DNA of 64,000 nt from Cohnella cholangitidis (GTDB lineage: Bacteria > Bacillota > Bacilli > Paenibacillales > Paenibacillaceae), in NCBI RefSeq assembly GCF_014107495.1, contig NZ_CP041969.1:3955501-4019500 (forward strand), read 5' to 3'. Under the pieces are notes generated by a model. That model did not search any database. It was not told the origin of the DNA and saw only the letters and a program-made list of their open reading frames with translations. Made by a program: the position numbers and the translations under genes. How positions within the stretch are numbered: the first letter of the stretch is position 1; every line of letters begins with the position of its first letter. Below are positions 33,989-43,485 of the stretch, in pieces.

Positions 33989-35491
33989 ATGTCTTCGAAA
34001 GCAGCACCTGCAACAACGGAAGCCCCGTTCTCGATGAAGACGATTCTAGGGCCGTTGATTGCGATTGTCGTCGGTATTTTCATGGTTATATTGGATGGTA
34101 CGGCCGTTAACGTCGCGCTTCCCAAGCTACAAGAAGAATTCGAATTGTTGAACCTGTCGTTAGTCCAATGGACGGTTATCGGTTATGCGTTAGCCCAAGC
34201 GGCGGTCATTCCTCTAGCCGGATGGCTATCGGATCGGTTCGGCGCCAAGAAAGTATTCCTGATCTCGGTCGGGTTGTTCACGATCGGATCGTTGCTCTGC
34301 GCGTTAGCTAACAGCGTGGAGACGCTGATCGCGTTCCGTATCGTTCAAGGTTTAGGCGGAGGCGTAGTCGTGCCTATCGCTATGGCGTTCATTTACCGCT
34401 TGTCTCCTCCAGGCAAAGTCGGTGCCGTTATGGGCATGATGGGGATCCCGATTCTGCTCGGTCCGGCGCTTGGTCCGGTAGTCGCGGGATGGTTCGTCGA
34501 GTATCATAGCTGGCAATGGATTTTCCTGATCAATATCCCGATCGGCATCATCGGCGTTGTTCTTGGCATTCGTACGTTGCCTAACATTCAACGCCAGACG
34601 GTTGCGGCATTGGATGGATTTGGAATGATCTTGGGACCATTGGCATTTGCCGCGTTAGTATTCGGCGTATCGCATGGCGGTATCGATCCGATCACGGGGG
34701 AATCCACATGGTTGGATTGGGAAACGTTGGTCGGATCCGGAGTAGGCCTCGCGGCGTTGATTCTATTCGTTATCGTGGAGCTTAATCGCCGGAACCCGCT
34801 TCTCGAGCTTCGGGTATTCCGTTCGGGCAACTTCACGAAAGGGATTATCGTGCAATGGATCTCGCAGATCGCCATGTTCGGTACGATGTTCCTCGTTCCG
34901 CTGTTTCTGCAACAAGCAAAGGGTTATAGCCCGCTTGAAACCGGTTTGATCATGTTGCCTCAAGCTCTGGCTTCCGGTTTGTTCATGCCGATCGGCGGTA
35001 AATTGTCCGATAAATTCGGTGCTCGTCCTCTGGTTATCGCAGGGATGGCTCTGACGACGGTTGCGGCTTTGCTGCTGTCCAACATTTCCGGAGATTCCGG
35101 CATCGGCGCGGTTATGCTGCCGCTTGGACTGCTTGGCGCGGGAATGGGATTGTTCATGATGCCGCTCAATAACCATTTGATCCAATCCGCTCCGCAGAAC
35201 TTGGTAGGACGCGTAACTTCGCTTACCAATGCGGCGCAACAAGTCATGATGTCGTTCGCGGTCGCGATCCTCATGACGATCTCCACGACTAAGATGCAGA
35301 ATTTGATGATCGAGCAGGGCAAACAACAGCCTGACGTGCATCTGTATGCATCGTCGTTCGGTTACACTTTCTTGATCTTGCTCGGAATCGCGGTCGTCGG
35401 AGGTCTTCTGGGGCTTATGCTTTCGAAGCCGAAGAGAGCCGAAGGCGAGTCCGCGGCGAACGCGGAAGTTCCGATCATGGTAGGTCATTAA
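33989..35491 (+). CDS. DHA2-family multidrug efflux MFS transporter (EmrB/QacA type)
   Basis: This 500-residue protein has 14 predicted membrane helices. Motifs of the drug:H+ antiporter-2 family are visible: LDGTAVNVALPKLQ in helix 1, GWLSDRFGAKKVF in the first loop, and GPALGPVVAGWFVEYHSWQWIFLINIPIG (motif C region). AGGAGG lies upstream of the ATG. A divergent TetR gene and twin operators control it. Likely substrates are lipophilic drugs or dyes; the exact set cannot be inferred. Confidence 0.93.
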   Translation: MSSKAAPATTEAPFSMKTILGPLIAIVVGIFMVILDGTAVNVALPKLQEEFELLNLSLVQWTVIGYALAQAAVIPLAGWLSDRFGAKKVFLISVGLFTIGSLLCALANSVETLIAFRIVQGLGGGVVVPIAMAFIYRLSPPGKVGAVMGMMGIPILLGPALGPVVAGWFVEYHSWQWIFLINIPIGIIGVVLGIRTLPNIQRQTVAALDGFGMILGPLAFAALVFGVSHGGIDPITGESTWLDWETLVGSGVGLAALILFVIVELNRRNPLLELRVFRSGNFTKGIIVQWISQIAMFGTMFLVPLFLQQAKGYSPLETGLIMLPQALASGLFMPIGGKLSDKFGARPLVIAGMALTTVAALLLSNISGDSGIGAVMLPLGLLGAGMGLFMMPLNNHLIQSAPQNLVGRVTSLTNAAQQVMMSFAVAILMTISTTKMQNLMIEQGKQQPDVHLYASSFGYTFLILLGIAVVGGLLGLMLSKPKRAEGESAANAEVPIMVGH

Positions 35492-35513
35492 CAAGATAAT
35501 GAGCAACGCAAAG

Positions 35514-35545
35514 GAGCTGACTCGAAAGGAGTCAGCTCTTTGTTT
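35514..35545 (+). terminator. Intrinsic terminator of the efflux gene
   Basis: The perfect 10-bp stem GAGCTGACTC / GAGTCAGCTC with loop GAAAG is followed by TTTGTTTTAT. Confidence 0.88.
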
Positions 35546-35566
35546 TATATCGATTATGCTTTTTAC

Positions 35567-35685
35567 GGGCATGTATCTCCTTCCGGTTGCGTTGAAATCG
35601 TGAAATCTGATTCAATAAACCATTAGCAAAGTAATTTCACGATTTCAAAAGGCAAACGCTCCGCTCCTCCAGGAGATACATGCCC
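35567..35685. repeat. Nested inverted-repeat element, 119 bp
   Basis: Two perfect 15-bp inverted repeats are nested. The outer pair is GGGCATGTATCTCCT (35567-35581) with AGGAGATACATGCCC (35671-35685). The inner pair is TTGAAATCGTGAAAT (35592-35606) with ATTTCACGATTTCAA (35634-35648). TCTTTTT follows on the plus strand. It lies in the gap between convergent genes, after a separate terminator for the upstream gene. It could be a terminator for the minus-strand gene, a small MITE-like or REP-like repeat, or a structured RNA. Confidence 0.75.
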
Positions 35686-35720
35686 TCTTTTTCCATCGAT
35701 TGAAGCCTATTTATTCTTTT

Positions 35721-36611
35721 CTAGTTAATCATGTAGAAGTCCGTGCCTTTAATGGCATCGAGATCCGCGCGATCGACCGCAATCTCCGTTACTTCTCCCT
35801 TATCGGTCAACTTTGCCGTATCGATTACTTCTTTTACGATCTCGGGCTCGTAGTGGGTAGGGCTCGCGATCTTAGGCTTGACTAGCTCAAGAGCCTTAAG
35901 CGTGCTTGCTGTAGAGGCGCTATATTCGCTTACGTTCGAGAATCTCGAGAGCATAATATCGATTTTGCCGAGTTTCTTAAGCTGATCGGGCGTCAGTTCA
36001 TCCTGTCCCATATCTCCGAAATGGGCGATGCGCAAACCGTCGACTTCGAACACGTAGATGAAGTCGCTCGGCACTCCTTCGAAGTAGGTCGGGGTGTGGC
36101 TTGCCGGAATCGAAGTGACCGTAATATCTTTGACGGTGAAGGATTCTTCTTGGAACACCGATACTTTCGCTTCCGGCGAAGCGTTGATGAAGCTTTCGTC
36201 GAAATGATCGGGATGCTTATGGGTAACCGTAATAATGTCGGCTTTGAGAATTTTTTCTTTGTTGTATAGTCCGTAAGGATCGGCGATCGCGACCGTTCCG
36301 CTTTTGGAGACGATGGCATAAGAAGCGTGATACGCTCCGCTCTTATCCGAGGTGACGTTGCGGATTAACGTTTTGCCCGTCGTGTTGCTCAAGGTGTCGG
36401 CGTCGAACGTTAACTCGGGTTCCGGGCTTGCCGATGGAGCGGGTTCGGACGCTTGGGCGGGTTCAGGCGCCGCGCTAGCGGGCGCGGCAATGGTCGCGCT
36501 TGGCGAGCTTGCCGCTTGGGAGGCGGGACTTTCCGCCGAGTTGCCGCAAGCTTGGGCCAGCAACAGAAAAGGAATGCCGAGAAGCAACAATCGAGTTTTA
36601 CCGAATCGCAT
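35721..36611 (-). CDS. Metallo-beta-lactamase-fold lipoprotein (UlaG-like)
   Basis: This 296-residue lipoprotein has a lipobox (LLLAQAC), then a Ser/Ala/Pro-rich linker of about 45 residues that probably spans the wall, then a hydrolase domain. Metal motifs are THKHPDHFD, the histidine in IPASHTPTY, FGDMG and THYEP, as in the UlaG-like branch that acts on phosphoesters or lactones. It is probably anchored to the outer face of the membrane. The substrate is unknown. It is monocistronic and its downstream end faces the nested repeat. Confidence 0.82.
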   Translation of the reverse strand: MRFGKTRLLLLGIPFLLLAQACGNSAESPASQAASSPSATIAAPASAAPEPAQASEPAPSASPEPELTFDADTLSNTTGKTLIRNVTSDKSGAYHASYAIVSKSGTVAIADPYGLYNKEKILKADIITVTHKHPDHFDESFINASPEAKVSVFQEESFTVKDITVTSIPASHTPTYFEGVPSDFIYVFEVDGLRIAHFGDMGQDELTPDQLKKLGKIDIMLSRFSNVSEYSASTASTLKALELVKPKIASPTHYEPEIVKEVIDTAKLTDKGEVTEIAVDRADLDAIKGTDFYMIN

Positions 36612-36730
36612 GAATAAGACCCCCTATGAAGTGTCGCGCGTCTAGGCGCGGCTACGATTACTATCGTACTGAAGGGGGGAGCCGAAGGGTATAGCTAATC
36701 GTCAGCGATTAGGTGACAATCGACAATAGC

Positions 36731-36762
36731 AAAAGAGCCAGGAGCGACATGTCACCCCTGGC
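36731..36762 (-). terminator. Probable terminator of the AraC gene
   Basis: The stem GCCAGG / CCTGGC with inner palindrome GACATGTC lies 16 bases after the AraC stop; four A give T4 on the minus strand. Confidence 0.65.
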
Positions 36763-36777
36763 CCGGCTTCTATTCCG

Positions 36778-37707
36778 TTATTGAGGCATCCGGCAATATA
36801 AATTACGAAACTCCGCGGGAGAATAGCCCGAATGCTTGCGGAAGGTGCGAATGAAATGCGCGTTATCCCGCAGCCCTACCCGGTTCATCACTTCCTCGGA
36901 CGGCAGCAGCGTGTTTCGGAGCATATATCCGGCCATCTGCATTCTAACGGAGTTCAGGTAGGACATGATGGACAATCCGGTCGATAGCTTGAATTGCTGG
37001 TTTAACGTCGTTTTGTTGGTATGGAAATGTTTGGTCAGATCTTCTATCTTGATCTTCTGTTTGTAGTTCATATGTAAATAAAGAATGACAGGACGCAATG
37101 CCTCTGCAGCAGCGCCCGGAATAGGCTGAATCATGGGCAATGCGTCGCTGTAAGGACGACGAAGCAAGGTTAGCAACTCCATAAGAATGGAACGGCTGCG
37201 GCACGGCCACTGTCCGTCCGGTTGCTCCGTCAGTTGCCGTCTCGTCTCATCGAGCAAATACTCGGCGTGCTTGGCGATCGAAGGATCTACCGGAACGATG
37301 TTCGGATTATAGCGATATTCCGTTACCTGCCTTTTGCGAAAGGGGTCGAGATACCATAGATCCTGGTTGTCGCGCACGGTGAATTCGGAGACGTCTTCCT
37401 GGGAGAGATCCAGCTTAAACCGATCGTTAACCAGATTAGGATGAAAGTAGATCGATCTTGATTTCATATAGGAATCGGCAAGAAGGACGATCGATTCCCG
37501 TTCATTCAAGCAAATAAAAGCCGGGCTAACGATCGGAAAGGCAATGCCGCCGACTTCGCATATTCCGGTACCTTCCATCACCAGCAAGAGATGATACCGT
37601 TCATGCAGCCCTAGATTGAGCTGATCGTCGTTGTCGTCGCGAATCCACATCGGGTGCGCGTATCCGGAATGATGATGCAATCCTACAGCGGACAATTGCA
37701 TGGCCAA
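36778..37707 (-). CDS. AraC-family transcriptional regulator
   Basis: This 309-residue protein has an N-terminal cupin-like sensing domain (ERYHLLLVMEGTGICEVGG) and a C-terminal pair of helix-turn-helix motifs (KIKIEDLTKHFHTNKTTLNQQFKLSTGLSIMSYLNSVRM and VGLRDNAHFIRTFRKHSGYSPAEFR). Such proteins usually activate sugar-use genes, but no transporter is directly beside it. Its ATG follows AAAGGGGGC on the minus strand. The target is unknown. Confidence 0.9.
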   Translation of the reverse strand: MAMQLSAVGLHHHSGYAHPMWIRDDNDDQLNLGLHERYHLLLVMEGTGICEVGGIAFPIVSPAFICLNERESIVLLADSYMKSRSIYFHPNLVNDRFKLDLSQEDVSEFTVRDNQDLWYLDPFRKRQVTEYRYNPNIVPVDPSIAKHAEYLLDETRRQLTEQPDGQWPCRSRSILMELLTLLRRPYSDALPMIQPIPGAAAEALRPVILYLHMNYKQKIKIEDLTKHFHTNKTTLNQQFKLSTGLSIMSYLNSVRMQMAGYMLRNTLLPSEEVMNRVGLRDNAHFIRTFRKHSGYSPAEFRNLYCRMPQ

Positions 37708-38151
37708 GCCCCCTTTACCTGGTCAACATATTGGACGACCCCCGCGGACGAGTCCGACGGGGGTCTTAATATTGAAGCGCAACCGCGCGATTCTTCCTGA
37801 TTCACTTTCACGAAAACAACGATAGCCCTACCTCTCCATCGTTCTTGCGGCTCCGTGGCCGCGCCAGTGAGAATTCGTGTTTCCTTCCAGCAGCCGATTC
37901 TTTGATCTTAATAAGGAATGTGTGGTAAAACGGAGGAATATTACCCTTTAATATGAGGAAAATCTGAGGGTCACAACTTCTTTAAGATATTATTATAATT
38001 CTTCGGTTGGTAATTGTCAATAGATTGTCAAATTTTATGCATTGACCGGAGGAGCAAGGGAGCCTGATATCGAAAACTAATGAAGAAGTCATTTTGAACC
38101 GATGAACATGAAGAAGGATTTTCAATAATCATCAGAGCAGGTGTTAAGCCA
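37708..38151. other. Long intergenic region with a GC-rich hairpin
   Basis: This 444-base gap holds no convincing gene. A strong hairpin (GACCCCCG...CGGGGGTC with inner GGAC/GTCC, 37738-37766) lies close upstream of the AraC gene. A perfect TATAAT at 37994-37999, with a poor -35 (TCACAA at 17 bases), and a tandem TTGTCA at 38014 and 38025 may belong to the promoter of the DoxX-like gene at 38152. The segment around 37970-38040 is AT-rich. Confidence 0.45.
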
Positions 38152-39096
38152 ATGGTTCAGTACATGCACGTCAAATGGTTCACGGATGTCGATCCGGTCA
38201 AGGAAGCGTTGGAGAACGTTCTGTCTCCCGTGTTTATGGGTACGGCGATAGCCGTCGCTCTGTTGCTCGCGATACTTACCCAATTGCTCCCTTCGATTAT
38301 GAAGCTTTCCGCGCTAGGGAAATTGGATCGGCAAGTGGAGCGCTTGCGTCCGAAGTCGTTCTATATTTTGCAGTACGGTACCGCGATTGCATTGCTGTGG
38401 TCGTTGCTGGAGGGCAGCTTGTTCGCGCCCGAATTCGGCCAACCTCAGCAGGAGATCAAGATTGCCGTATACGCGACGATCGTCTTATTGCTCATTCCGC
38501 ACCATATCTCCCTAAAGGCGGCAGCTCTGATTATTTTCGGATTGTACGTCTATGACGTAGGCGAGTACGGATTGTTCCATATGCTTGACTATGGGTTTTA
38601 TTTGGCGATTGCCGCCGCGCTCGCCTTCTATAGGACCGCGTTCGAGAAGTGGTCGTTTCCGTTGCTTTATTTGGGTACGGGTTTATCGCTCTGTTGGGTA
38701 GCGGTGGAAAAATGGATTTATCCGGCCATGAGTCTCGATATCGTGGAGAACCATCATGTGCCGACGTTCGGATTCGACCCGGGCGTGTTCATCGTATTGG
38801 CGGCGTTCATCGAATTCGTGGTCGGATACTTGCTCGTCGTCGGAATATTGAACCGTCTGCTGTCTATCGTTCTTACGCTGATCTTCATTATGACGACAAT
38901 GCTGTTCGGTTACGTGGAGATCGTCGGCCATTTTATGATCCATGTCATTCTTCTGCTGTTTATTATCGAAGGCGTGAGCTTCTATAAACCTCCCGTCGAC
39001 ATGCACAAGACGAAGCTCGACCGGATCGTTTTCGTAGCGCTCAATTTCTTGCTCGTGCTCGCTACCTTCTTGTTGATCTACTACCGGTTCGCCTAA
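38152..39096 (+). CDS. DoxX-like integral membrane protein
   Basis: This 314-residue protein has about eight hydrophobic helices. The repeated pattern with SFPLLYLGTGLSLCWVAVEKWIYP and FDPGVFIVLAAFIEFVVGYLLVVGILNRLLS resembles the DoxX/SURF4 fold, in which four-helix units sit around a conserved acidic residue. GCAGGTG lies 7 bases before ATG 38152. A second membrane gene follows 71 bases on, probably in the same operon. Function is unknown. Confidence 0.7.
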   Translation: MVQYMHVKWFTDVDPVKEALENVLSPVFMGTAIAVALLLAILTQLLPSIMKLSALGKLDRQVERLRPKSFYILQYGTAIALLWSLLEGSLFAPEFGQPQQEIKIAVYATIVLLLIPHHISLKAAALIIFGLYVYDVGEYGLFHMLDYGFYLAIAAALAFYRTAFEKWSFPLLYLGTGLSLCWVAVEKWIYPAMSLDIVENHHVPTFGFDPGVFIVLAAFIEFVVGYLLVVGILNRLLSIVLTLIFIMTTMLFGYVEIVGHFMIHVILLLFIIEGVSFYKPPVDMHKTKLDRIVFVALNFLLVLATFLLIYYRFA

Positions 39097-39167
39097 AAAT
39101 CGTTGCCGCATGGCGTGCATCGGGATAACCTCGCCGTTATACAATAGGTAATAAAGGAGGAATTCCC

Positions 39168-39601
39168 ATGCAGCAATTCGCGGTTGTGGTCAAAGAGATC
39201 CGGAAGTTTCTGGCCTCGTTCCAGATCGTAACGTTTTTGTTGCCGTTCCACCTCTATATTTTATTCGGCGGTCTCGGCGTCCTGTTTGTGGAAGAGATTC
39301 TGTACCGCAACGTGTCATATTCCAACTATGACGTTCTGAACACGCTGTTCAACGACATTCCGCTGCATATTATCGCGTATTACGGAACTTTCGTAGGGCT
39401 CTGGCTGACGCTGATCTCGAAGGACGTCAAGTACTTGCCTTACGGGCTATGGGGATATGCGTTCCTCGCATTGTTCCCGTTCGAAGGATTAAGTCTGTTC
39501 GATATCGTAAGGGCGCCATATATGCATACGGCGGATACTTGCTGTTCCGTTTCAGTTCCAGCTCGTCGAGTAAATCGGATAACCGAACTCTTAAAGTCTG
39601 A
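39168..39601 (+). pseudogene. Small membrane protein, frameshifted
   Basis: The frame starts at ATG 39168 behind AAAGGAGG and encodes hydrophobic segments (VTFLLPFHLYILFGGLGVLF; GLWGYAFLALFPFEGLSLFDIV). After residue 115 the zero frame turns into improbable sequence that would run into the next terminator and stop only at 39735-39737. The alternative frame from about 39517 reads IYAYGGYLLFRFSSSSSKSD and stops at 39599-39601, just before the terminator. One missing base in AGGGCGCC (39510-39517) explains this. The family is not recognised. Confidence 0.65.
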
Positions 39602-39625
39602 TAATTTCAAAGCCGAATATCGATT

Positions 39626-39656
39626 AGATCGCCTTACGTTGGGCGGTCTTTTTTTT
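39626..39656 (+). terminator. Intrinsic terminator
   Basis: The stem AGATCGCC / GGCGGTCT (one G-T pair) is followed by T8. It lies 25 bases after the corrected stop of the preceding gene, which supports the frameshift reading. Confidence 0.9.
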
Positions 39657-39687
39657 GCGTTCTCGACAATCGGCCCAAATGCGAAGT

Positions 39688-39715
39688 TTGTTACCCTATC
39701 GTGGGAATGTATAAA
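39688..39715 (+). promoter_or_regulatory. Candidate promoter of the first sugar-transport operon
   Basis: TTGTTA (39688-39693) and TATAAA (39710-39715) are separated by 16 bases. Predicted start is near 39722, about 75 bases before the first permease gene. Confidence 0.45.
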
Positions 39716-39796
39716 CAATCGGTACTCTGTTATATAGTTTCGCCGTATTCCAGGGGATAGAATGAAATACAAGAACAATCATTATGGGGGATGAGC

Positions 39797-40777
39797 ATGT
39801 CGCAAGCAACGACGAAGCAGCAGTATGCAGCGATGCCGCCAAAGCAAGGCATGGTTAGCAAAAAAGGCTTCTTCCACAGACTGTTCAAGCAATTGGACGT
39901 TCAACTGATGGTTTGGCCGGGGGTCTTGTTGGTCTTTGTATTTTCCTATATCCCCATGTACGGCGTGTTAACCGCATTCATGGACTATAACGTGTTTACC
40001 GGATCGAATATCTTCGACAATCCATGGGTGGGGTTCAAACATTTCGAGAAGTTCTTTAACGCTCCGGAGTTCGACACGATCTTGAGAAATACGATTGTCG
40101 TCAGCTTGTTGAAGTTCCTAATCGGGTTTCCCGCACCGATCATTCTTGCGCTTATGCTGAATGAAGTGCGTCACATGATGTTTAAGCGGTTCGTACAGAC
40201 GATTACATATCTTCCTCACTTCATGTCTTGGGTTATCGTAGGCGGATTGGTCATCTCCTTGCTCTCGACCGAGAATGGAAGCGTCAACATTTTGCTGGAG
40301 AGCGTAGGTGCGGTTGACGAGCCGCTCAACTTCTTGTCCATGAAAGAATACTTCTGGGGAATTCTCATAACGACGAACGTTTGGAAGGAAATCGGCTTCA
40401 ACTCCATCGTCTATCTTGCGGCGATCGCGGCGGTGGATCCGCACATGTATGAAGCGGCAGACATCGACGGCGCAAGCAAATTCAAGCAAATCTACCTCAT
40501 TACGTTGCCTACGATTATGCCGGTCATTACGATCTTCATGATTCTTGCAATGGGTAACTTCCTGAATGCGGGCTTCGAAGATATTTTGATCCTTGCCCAG
40601 AATCCGTCGCTGAGACCGGTCTCGGATGTCATTGATACCTATGTTTACCGAGTCGGGCTGCAGAATCAGAAATACTCGTACGCCGTTGCCGTCGGGTTGT
40701 TCAAAGCGCTCGTGAGCATCTCGCTTCTGACGATAGCCAACTATCTGGCTCGAAGATCCGGAAACAGCCTATGGTAA
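39797..40777 (+). CDS. Carbohydrate ABC transporter permease (LplB-like)
   Basis: This 326-residue membrane protein has six transmembrane helices and the EAA loop (YEAADIDGASKFKQIYLITLPTI) that contacts the ATPase. It belongs to the LplB type used for oligosaccharides and polysaccharide fragments in Paenibacillus. ATG 39797 is preferred because GGGGG lies 6 bases upstream; an ATG at 39791 abuts it. It starts the module permease-permease-binding protein. No ATPase is encoded nearby, so a shared MsmX-type ATPase is expected. Confidence 0.92.
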   Translation: MSQATTKQQYAAMPPKQGMVSKKGFFHRLFKQLDVQLMVWPGVLLVFVFSYIPMYGVLTAFMDYNVFTGSNIFDNPWVGFKHFEKFFNAPEFDTILRNTIVVSLLKFLIGFPAPIILALMLNEVRHMMFKRFVQTITYLPHFMSWVIVGGLVISLLSTENGSVNILLESVGAVDEPLNFLSMKEYFWGILITTNVWKEIGFNSIVYLAAIAAVDPHMYEAADIDGASKFKQIYLITLPTIMPVITIFMILAMGNFLNAGFEDILILAQNPSLRPVSDVIDTYVYRVGLQNQKYSYAVAVGLFKALVSISLLTIANYLARRSGNSLW

Positions 40778-40808
40778 ATCTCGACATCATACAGGGGGGC
40801 GAAAAAAG

Positions 40809-41705
40809 TTGAGTTTTAAGCGGTTAGGCTTCGGCGATCGATTTATGATATTGAGCATATACGCGTTCCTGATTATATTGTCTTTCTCCGCGTTATATCC
40901 GTTCTGGAACGGATTGGTCATCTCGTTCAATGAAGGTTTGGATACGTCGAAGGGCGGCGTAACGTTCTGGCCGAGAGCGTTCACTCTGGAAAATTACGAA
41001 ATCGTATTAAGCGATAAGAACCTGCTAAACGCGTTCTTCATTTCCGTAAGCCGTACGGTAATCGGTACGATTACCGCCACCTTCATGACGGCGCTTATGG
41101 CGTATGGCTTAACGAAAAATGATTTGATAGGGAAAAAGTTCTACACCGTATTTCTACTCTTCACTTTGTATTTCGGCGGCGGTCTCATCCCGACGTTCCT
41201 ATTAATTAAATCGTTAGGCCTGATGAACAATTTCTTGGTTTTCATTATCCCGGGGCTGGTCAGCGTTTGGAATATGATCGTATTCCGTACTTTCTTCAAG
41301 AGTCTGCCCGCAGGATTGGAAGAGTCGGCGCAAATCGACGGCTGCGGCAATTGGGGGACATTCTTCAAGATCGTCCTTCCGCTCTCGGGTCCGATTATCG
41401 CGACGTTAGGACTATTCACGGCCATTGCCCACTGGAACGACTGGTTTCTGCCTACGATCTATATATTCGATGAAAATCTGATGCCGATCCAGAGCGTGTT
41501 GAGGCGGATTCTTAACGCTAACCTCATTCAGGATTCGGGAATCGTGAGCGCGGAGACGGCCCAAAGGCTCGCGAAGAAGAGCTTAACCTCCAAAGCGCTA
41601 ATCAACGCGACGATTATGGTCGTTACGTTGCCGATCATGCTCGTATATCCTTTCGTGCAGAAGTATTTCGTGAAGGGCGTACTGGTAGGGTCTTTGAAAG
41701 AGTAG
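40809..41705 (+). CDS. Carbohydrate ABC transporter permease (LplC/YtcP-like)
   Basis: This 298-residue partner permease has six transmembrane helices, an EAA loop (LEESAQIDGCGNWGTFFKIVLPL) and the typical C-terminus (YPFVQKYFVKGVLVGSLKE). A TTG start follows GGGGGGC by 8 bases. It forms the heterodimeric channel with the upstream permease. Confidence 0.92.
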   Translation: MSFKRLGFGDRFMILSIYAFLIILSFSALYPFWNGLVISFNEGLDTSKGGVTFWPRAFTLENYEIVLSDKNLLNAFFISVSRTVIGTITATFMTALMAYGLTKNDLIGKKFYTVFLLFTLYFGGGLIPTFLLIKSLGLMNNFLVFIIPGLVSVWNMIVFRTFFKSLPAGLEESAQIDGCGNWGTFFKIVLPLSGPIIATLGLFTAIAHWNDWFLPTIYIFDENLMPIQSVLRRILNANLIQDSGIVSAETAQRLAKKSLTSKALINATIMVVTLPIMLVYPFVQKYFVKGVLVGSLKE

Positions 41706-41778
41706 AAGGTTTCCCATCGGTTTGGAGCGTGCAACGCTTTAGACATATAAGATTAGTCAAGAGAGGGGTAAAATCTGT

Positions 41779-43476
41779 ATGAAGAAAGTTAGAAAGCCGT
41801 TACTGCTAGTCGTATCGGCGGTATTGCTTCTTGCAACCGTGCTAGCCGGCTGCAGCAGTTCGAATAACGGCAACAATGCGGCATCTCCTTCCGCGAGCAG
41901 CCCGGCTTCGTCGCCTGCAAGCAGCGCAAGCGGCGAGGAAACGCCTGCCGCGGCAGGATGGGTTTTAGGTTCGGAGCCTCTAGAATTTTCCGCATATGCC
42001 CATTATGGCTGGCTGGATTTCCCGGCCGATATGGCGTCAGTTCCATTATGGAAGTACTTGAAAGAAAACAAACAGGTTAATATCAAAGCTATTCAAGCAA
42101 AAGGCAACCACGCCCAATTGATGGCGACGATGATGGCCGACAAGCTTCCCGATCTTATCTATACGGATCGCGAACACCCGGATCTCGACAGGCTCTATAA
42201 CAATGGCAAACTCGTCGCGTTCGACGACTACTTGGATAAATATCCTAACCTGAAAAAATACCTTGATAACAAATATGTGGATATGCTGCGTTCGCCGGAC
42301 GGCAAGCTTTACAAATTCCCGAACTGGTACACGGACAAACCGACGAGCACGTCCGGTTATGTCGTGAATAAGAAGATCTACGAAGAGCTAGGTAAACCTA
42401 AGCTCGAAACGACCGACGATCTGTACGCATACCTCGTGCAAGTCAAACAAAAATACGGGGACGAAATCGTTCCGTTCGAGCCGGACCGCACGCAGGACGG
42501 CCAAGGAATCGGCGTATTGTACGCGGCATTCAAAGAAGGCGCGCTGTACCAGTCGCTTGCAGCCGCATTGTTGGCTACGGTGGACGGAGATAAGCTGACT
42601 TCCATTTTCGCGGATCCGGCATTCCATGAATCGCAAAAATTCGTATCGAAATTGTATCGCGAGAAATTGATTTCCCAAGACATGTTCACGCAAGACAGAG
42701 GTAAAGTATTGGAGAAACTGCTAGCAGGCCGCGTAGCCGTCTATGCAGGATCCAGCCCTACGACTTACGCGTCGCAAGGACATTATGAATTGATCAAATC
42801 CGATCCGAACGCAGGTTATTTCATGATCTGGCCGCTCGTAAAACCGGGTCTCGATAAGACAAAAGTATACGCCGGCGGTTGGGATGCTCTCGGATGGAAC
42901 GTTAGCGTTATTACGACGGAAGCCAAAGATCCCGAGAAGATCTTCGCGTTCTTGGATTGGTTGACCGGACCGGAAGGCATGACGATTCAATTCTACGGTC
43001 CGGAAGGCAAGAACTGGCAAGGTTTCGACGGGGAAGGATATCCGATCTTTACGGATGCGTATGACGCTACCGAAGTAGCGGATATTCAAACGAAGAACGA
43101 TCCGGTCATGATCGCGGGCAATAGTTCTTATATCGATAAAGCGAAGATGAAATACGAAGGCACGTTGCCTCCCGAGAAGCAAAACTGGCAGGCGCGTTGG
43201 CAGAACGAGATTACTTGGCCGTCGTCCAACGAAATCACCGAATTCAGAACGGGACTCGAGCCGACTGCGGATGAAGAATTGGGCGATATCAGACAAAACA
43301 TGCTCGACCTGTTCCTGCAAACTCTGTCCGAATCCGCGACGGCCAAGAGCGACGAGGAAGTCGACAAAATTCTTAACGCGGCCAACGAAAAAGCGATGGA
43401 TCTAGGTTACCAGAAGCTTCTGGATTGGCGTACGGAGAAGTGGCAAGCGAACAGAAAGACGCTTGGACTTCAATAA
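41779..43476 (+). CDS. Extracellular sugar-binding lipoprotein
   Basis: This 565-residue solute-binding protein has a signal peptide with lipobox (LLATVLAGC), a Ser/Ala-rich linker and a large two-lobed domain of the LipO/YtcQ type. It delivers sugar to the two upstream permeases. A paralogue follows after a terminator. The large size (over 500 residues) fits proteins that bind oligosaccharides. The ligand is not predictable. Confidence 0.92.
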   Translation: MKKVRKPLLLVVSAVLLLATVLAGCSSSNNGNNAASPSASSPASSPASSASGEETPAAAGWVLGSEPLEFSAYAHYGWLDFPADMASVPLWKYLKENKQVNIKAIQAKGNHAQLMATMMADKLPDLIYTDREHPDLDRLYNNGKLVAFDDYLDKYPNLKKYLDNKYVDMLRSPDGKLYKFPNWYTDKPTSTSGYVVNKKIYEELGKPKLETTDDLYAYLVQVKQKYGDEIVPFEPDRTQDGQGIGVLYAAFKEGALYQSLAAALLATVDGDKLTSIFADPAFHESQKFVSKLYREKLISQDMFTQDRGKVLEKLLAGRVAVYAGSSPTTYASQGHYELIKSDPNAGYFMIWPLVKPGLDKTKVYAGGWDALGWNVSVITTEAKDPEKIFAFLDWLTGPEGMTIQFYGPEGKNWQGFDGEGYPIFTDAYDATEVADIQTKNDPVMIAGNSSYIDKAKMKYEGTLPPEKQNWQARWQNEITWPSSNEITEFRTGLEPTADEELGDIRQNMLDLFLQTLSESATAKSDEEVDKILNAANEKAMDLGYQKLLDWRTEKWQANRKTLGLQ

Positions 43477-43485
43477 AAGATAAAG

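Noticed and set aside
38014-38041. Promoter TTGTCA-N16-TATGCA before the DoxX-like gene
   Set aside because: The -10 is poor and competing TATAAT and TTGTCA elements lie close by, so no single promoter could be assigned.
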